A DNA stretch of 8,620 nt from Flavobacteriaceae bacterium (GTDB lineage: Bacteria; Bacteroidota; Bacteroidia; Flavobacteriales; Flavobacteriaceae), in the NCBI GenBank assembly GCA_030633225.1, contig DAOVTF010000065.1, positions 1 to 8,620 of the forward strand, in the 5' to 3' direction. The position numbers and the translations under genes are program-made. The notes beneath the pieces were generated by a model that saw only the letters and a list, made by a program, of their open reading frames with translations, was not told the origin of the DNA and searched no databases. Below are positions 7,907 to 8,620 of the stretch, piece after piece; the first letter of the stretch is position 1, and every line of letters starts with the position of its first letter.

Positions 7907-7914
7907 CAAACTTA
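7907..7914 (-). promoter_or_regulatory. -7 promoter box (TAAGTTTG) of susCD
   Basis: The minus strand reads TAAGTTTG, an exact TAnnTTTG match, 52 nt upstream of the first susC ATG (7854). The -33 position has no clear TTG and instead falls within a 10-bp tandem repeat, which would fit a promoter dependent on an activator. This is inference. Confidence 0.45.
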
Positions 7915-7926
7915 AAGTTAATAATT

Positions 7927-7946
7927 TTAACATAAATTAACATAAA
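7927..7946. repeat. Two tandem copies of TTAACATAAA upstream of the susC promoter box
   Basis: TTAACATAAA occurs twice head to tail (7927-7936, 7937-7946). The 10-bp period is close to one DNA helical turn, so two protein monomers would bind the same face. It starts 13 bp upstream of the -7 box, covering the -33 region. A candidate regulator site; chance in AT-rich DNA is not excluded. Confidence 0.45.
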
Positions 7947-7966
7947 TATAAAAATAAAACAAGTGA

Positions 7967-7997
7967 GTATTTTAAAAAAAATAAATTTTTAAAATAC
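7967..7997. repeat. 12-bp perfect inverted repeat upstream of susC
   Basis: GTATTTTAAAAA (7967-7978) and its exact complement (7986-7997) flank a 7-nt loop. It lies 53 bp upstream of the susC -7 box and about 130 bp past the T9SS-gene terminator. It lacks a U-run on the minus strand, so it is not an obvious terminator; it may be an operator or a hairpin in read-through RNA. Confidence 0.5.
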
Positions 7998-8056
7998 AGT
8001 AAATAAATTAGGTATAGATATTAAATGCACTTTAGTTAAAAAATTAAGTATCCTTT

Positions 8057-8074
8057 ATTACAAATAAATGTAAT
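8057..8074. repeat. Short palindrome ATTACA-N6-TGTAAT
   Basis: Perfect 6-bp arms around AATAAA, between the T9SS-gene terminator and the susC promoter. The symmetry resembles binding sites of dimeric helix-turn-helix regulators, but no regulator is encoded nearby and the arms are short. Confidence 0.25.
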
Positions 8075-8129
8075 AGTGAAATCATATTTAGATTCTAGAC
8101 TTTTGAAAAAAATAATTAAAAGAGAGCAC

Positions 8130-8160
8130 AAAAAAACCATCCCGAATTAACGAGATGGTT
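8130..8160 (-). terminator. Rho-independent terminator of the T9SS-domain gene
   Basis: Same hairpin as after susD: minus-strand AACCATCTCG pairs with CGGGATGGTT (8160-8151 with 8144-8135), 6-nt loop, then a seven-base U run. It lies 29 nt past the stop codon of the 8190-8555 gene, separating it transcriptionally from susC. Confidence 0.87.
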
Positions 8161-8195
8161 TGTAACATATAAAAAGTGTCTAATCTAAATTATAT
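8130..8195. repeat. 66-bp direct repeat, copy 2 (3' UTR and terminator of the T9SS gene)
   Basis: Direct copy of 3237-3302 with two adjacent mismatches, in the same orientation, 4,893 bp away. Here it includes the stop codon (8190-8192) and one codon position beyond, unlike copy 1, which stops just short of the susD stop. Confidence 0.9.
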
Positions 8196-8555
8196 TTTTA
8201 TTACTTTATTTGTTGAAACTCTGTTTTTAGTAAAAATTTTTAAAAAATAAATACCTTTATTAAAGGTTGTGAAGTTAATATTGTTTTTCATTTTTTCAAC
8301 ATTTATTTTTCTGCCCTGTACATCATAAATTTCTATTTTCTCAATCTCATCATCAGAGACTATGTTTAAAGAATTTTCTACAGGATTTGGGTAAAGAGTT
8401 AATTCTTTAAAGTCAACATCATTCACTAAGAGTAATCTAAAATCATTTTCAAGCAATTTAGTAAGAGTGTTTGCATTAATGATTTGAAAATCATTGTAAA
8501 TATGAAATGTAACTCCACCTATAGAATATGTTGAATTGATTGTATTAAGAGGCAT
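8190..8555 (-). CDS. Short protein with T9SS type A C-terminal sorting domain, probably an N-terminally truncated remnant
   Basis: A 121-residue protein. Residues about 52-121 form a complete type IX secretion C-terminal sorting domain: LTLYPNPVENSLNI (52-65), IEKIEIYDVQGRKI (71-84), FNKGIYFLKI (98-107) and the ending NKVIKI with conserved lysines. Known role of this domain: it directs proteins already exported by Sec through the T9SS translocon, after which it is removed. The first 51 residues (for example SIGGVTFHIYNDFQIINA) are not recognised. There is no signal peptide, and all three minus-strand frames upstream to the window edge contain stops, including TAG four codons before the ATG. 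A sorting domain without an export signal cannot work, so this is most likely the 3' remnant of a longer secreted protein. The 3' UTR is shared with susD. Confidence 0.75.
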   Translation of the reverse strand: MPLNTINSTYSIGGVTFHIYNDFQIINANTLTKLLENDFRLLLVNDVDFKELTLYPNPVENSLNIVSDDEIEKIEIYDVQGRKINVEKMKNNINFTTFNKGIYFLKIFTKNRVSTNKVIKI

Positions 8556-8620
8556 AATTAACCTATTCTACATACCATCAGCTATTTTTTATAGAGTACA
8601 GAAATATTTTAACCGAATAT

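Larger units (their letters stand above)
7855..8189. other. AT-rich intergenic regulatory region between the T9SS gene and susC
   Basis: No supportable gene on either strand. From right to left (direction of transcription) it holds the repeated 3' UTR and terminator of the T9SS gene, a small 6-bp palindrome (8057-8074), a 12-bp perfect inverted repeat (7967-7997), a 10-bp tandem repeat (7927-7946) and a TAAGTTTG box (7907-7914) in front of susC. It is extremely A+T-rich, so some of the symmetry may be chance. Confidence 0.7.

Noticed and set aside
7855..8130. Search for a small gene or CRISPR array in the AT-rich intergenic region
   Set aside because: No frame of useful length with coding character, and the repeats are single tandem or inverted pairs without regular spacers.

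Overview
The window is an AT-rich fragment of a bacterial chromosome, almost certainly from a member of the Bacteroidota and most likely the family Flavobacteriaceae. The pointers are a SusC/SusD-type outer-membrane pair, a type IX secretion (T9SS) C-terminal sorting domain, several TAnnTTTG-type -7 promoter boxes, and the absence of clear Shine-Dalgarno sequences. The genus cannot be determined from the sequence alone.

Left part (1-3161) is mainly housekeeping. On the minus strand lies the 5' part of rarA (AAA+ replication-recombination ATPase, running off the left edge). A two-gene toxin-antitoxin-like module follows (DUF433 antitoxin, then a DUF5615 PIN-like toxin, overlapping by 4 nt). 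Next come a plus-strand rhomboid protease and a convergent minus-strand rlmB (23S rRNA G2251 2'-O-methyltransferase). rarA and rlmB share an unusual start architecture: a TAnnTTTG box only 4 nt upstream of the ATG, suggesting leaderless or nearly leaderless mRNAs. The toxin-antitoxin module has its own -7 box with a 7-bp palindrome beside it.

Right part (3195-8555) is an accessory nutrient-uptake locus on the minus strand. A short gene ending in a T9SS sorting domain (8190-8555) comes first in transcription order, then a terminator, an AT-rich regulatory region of about 275 nt, susC (with an apparent one-base frameshift inside the signal peptide), susD, and two tandem terminators. SusC would be the TonB-dependent outer-membrane channel and SusD its surface lipoprotein lid; no enzyme gene lies in the window to indicate a substrate.

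The most notable structure is a 66-bp direct repeat (3237-3302 and 8130-8195, two mismatches). It carries the rho-independent terminator and 3' UTR of both susD and the T9SS gene, so the susCD unit is bracketed by near-identical sequences 4,893 bp apart. The susC frameshift and the apparently truncated T9SS gene suggest a locus that has been rearranged or is decaying, though the frameshift could be a sequencing error. I did not find a clearly new multi-gene system; the repeated 3' end and the broken susC are the items most worth checking.
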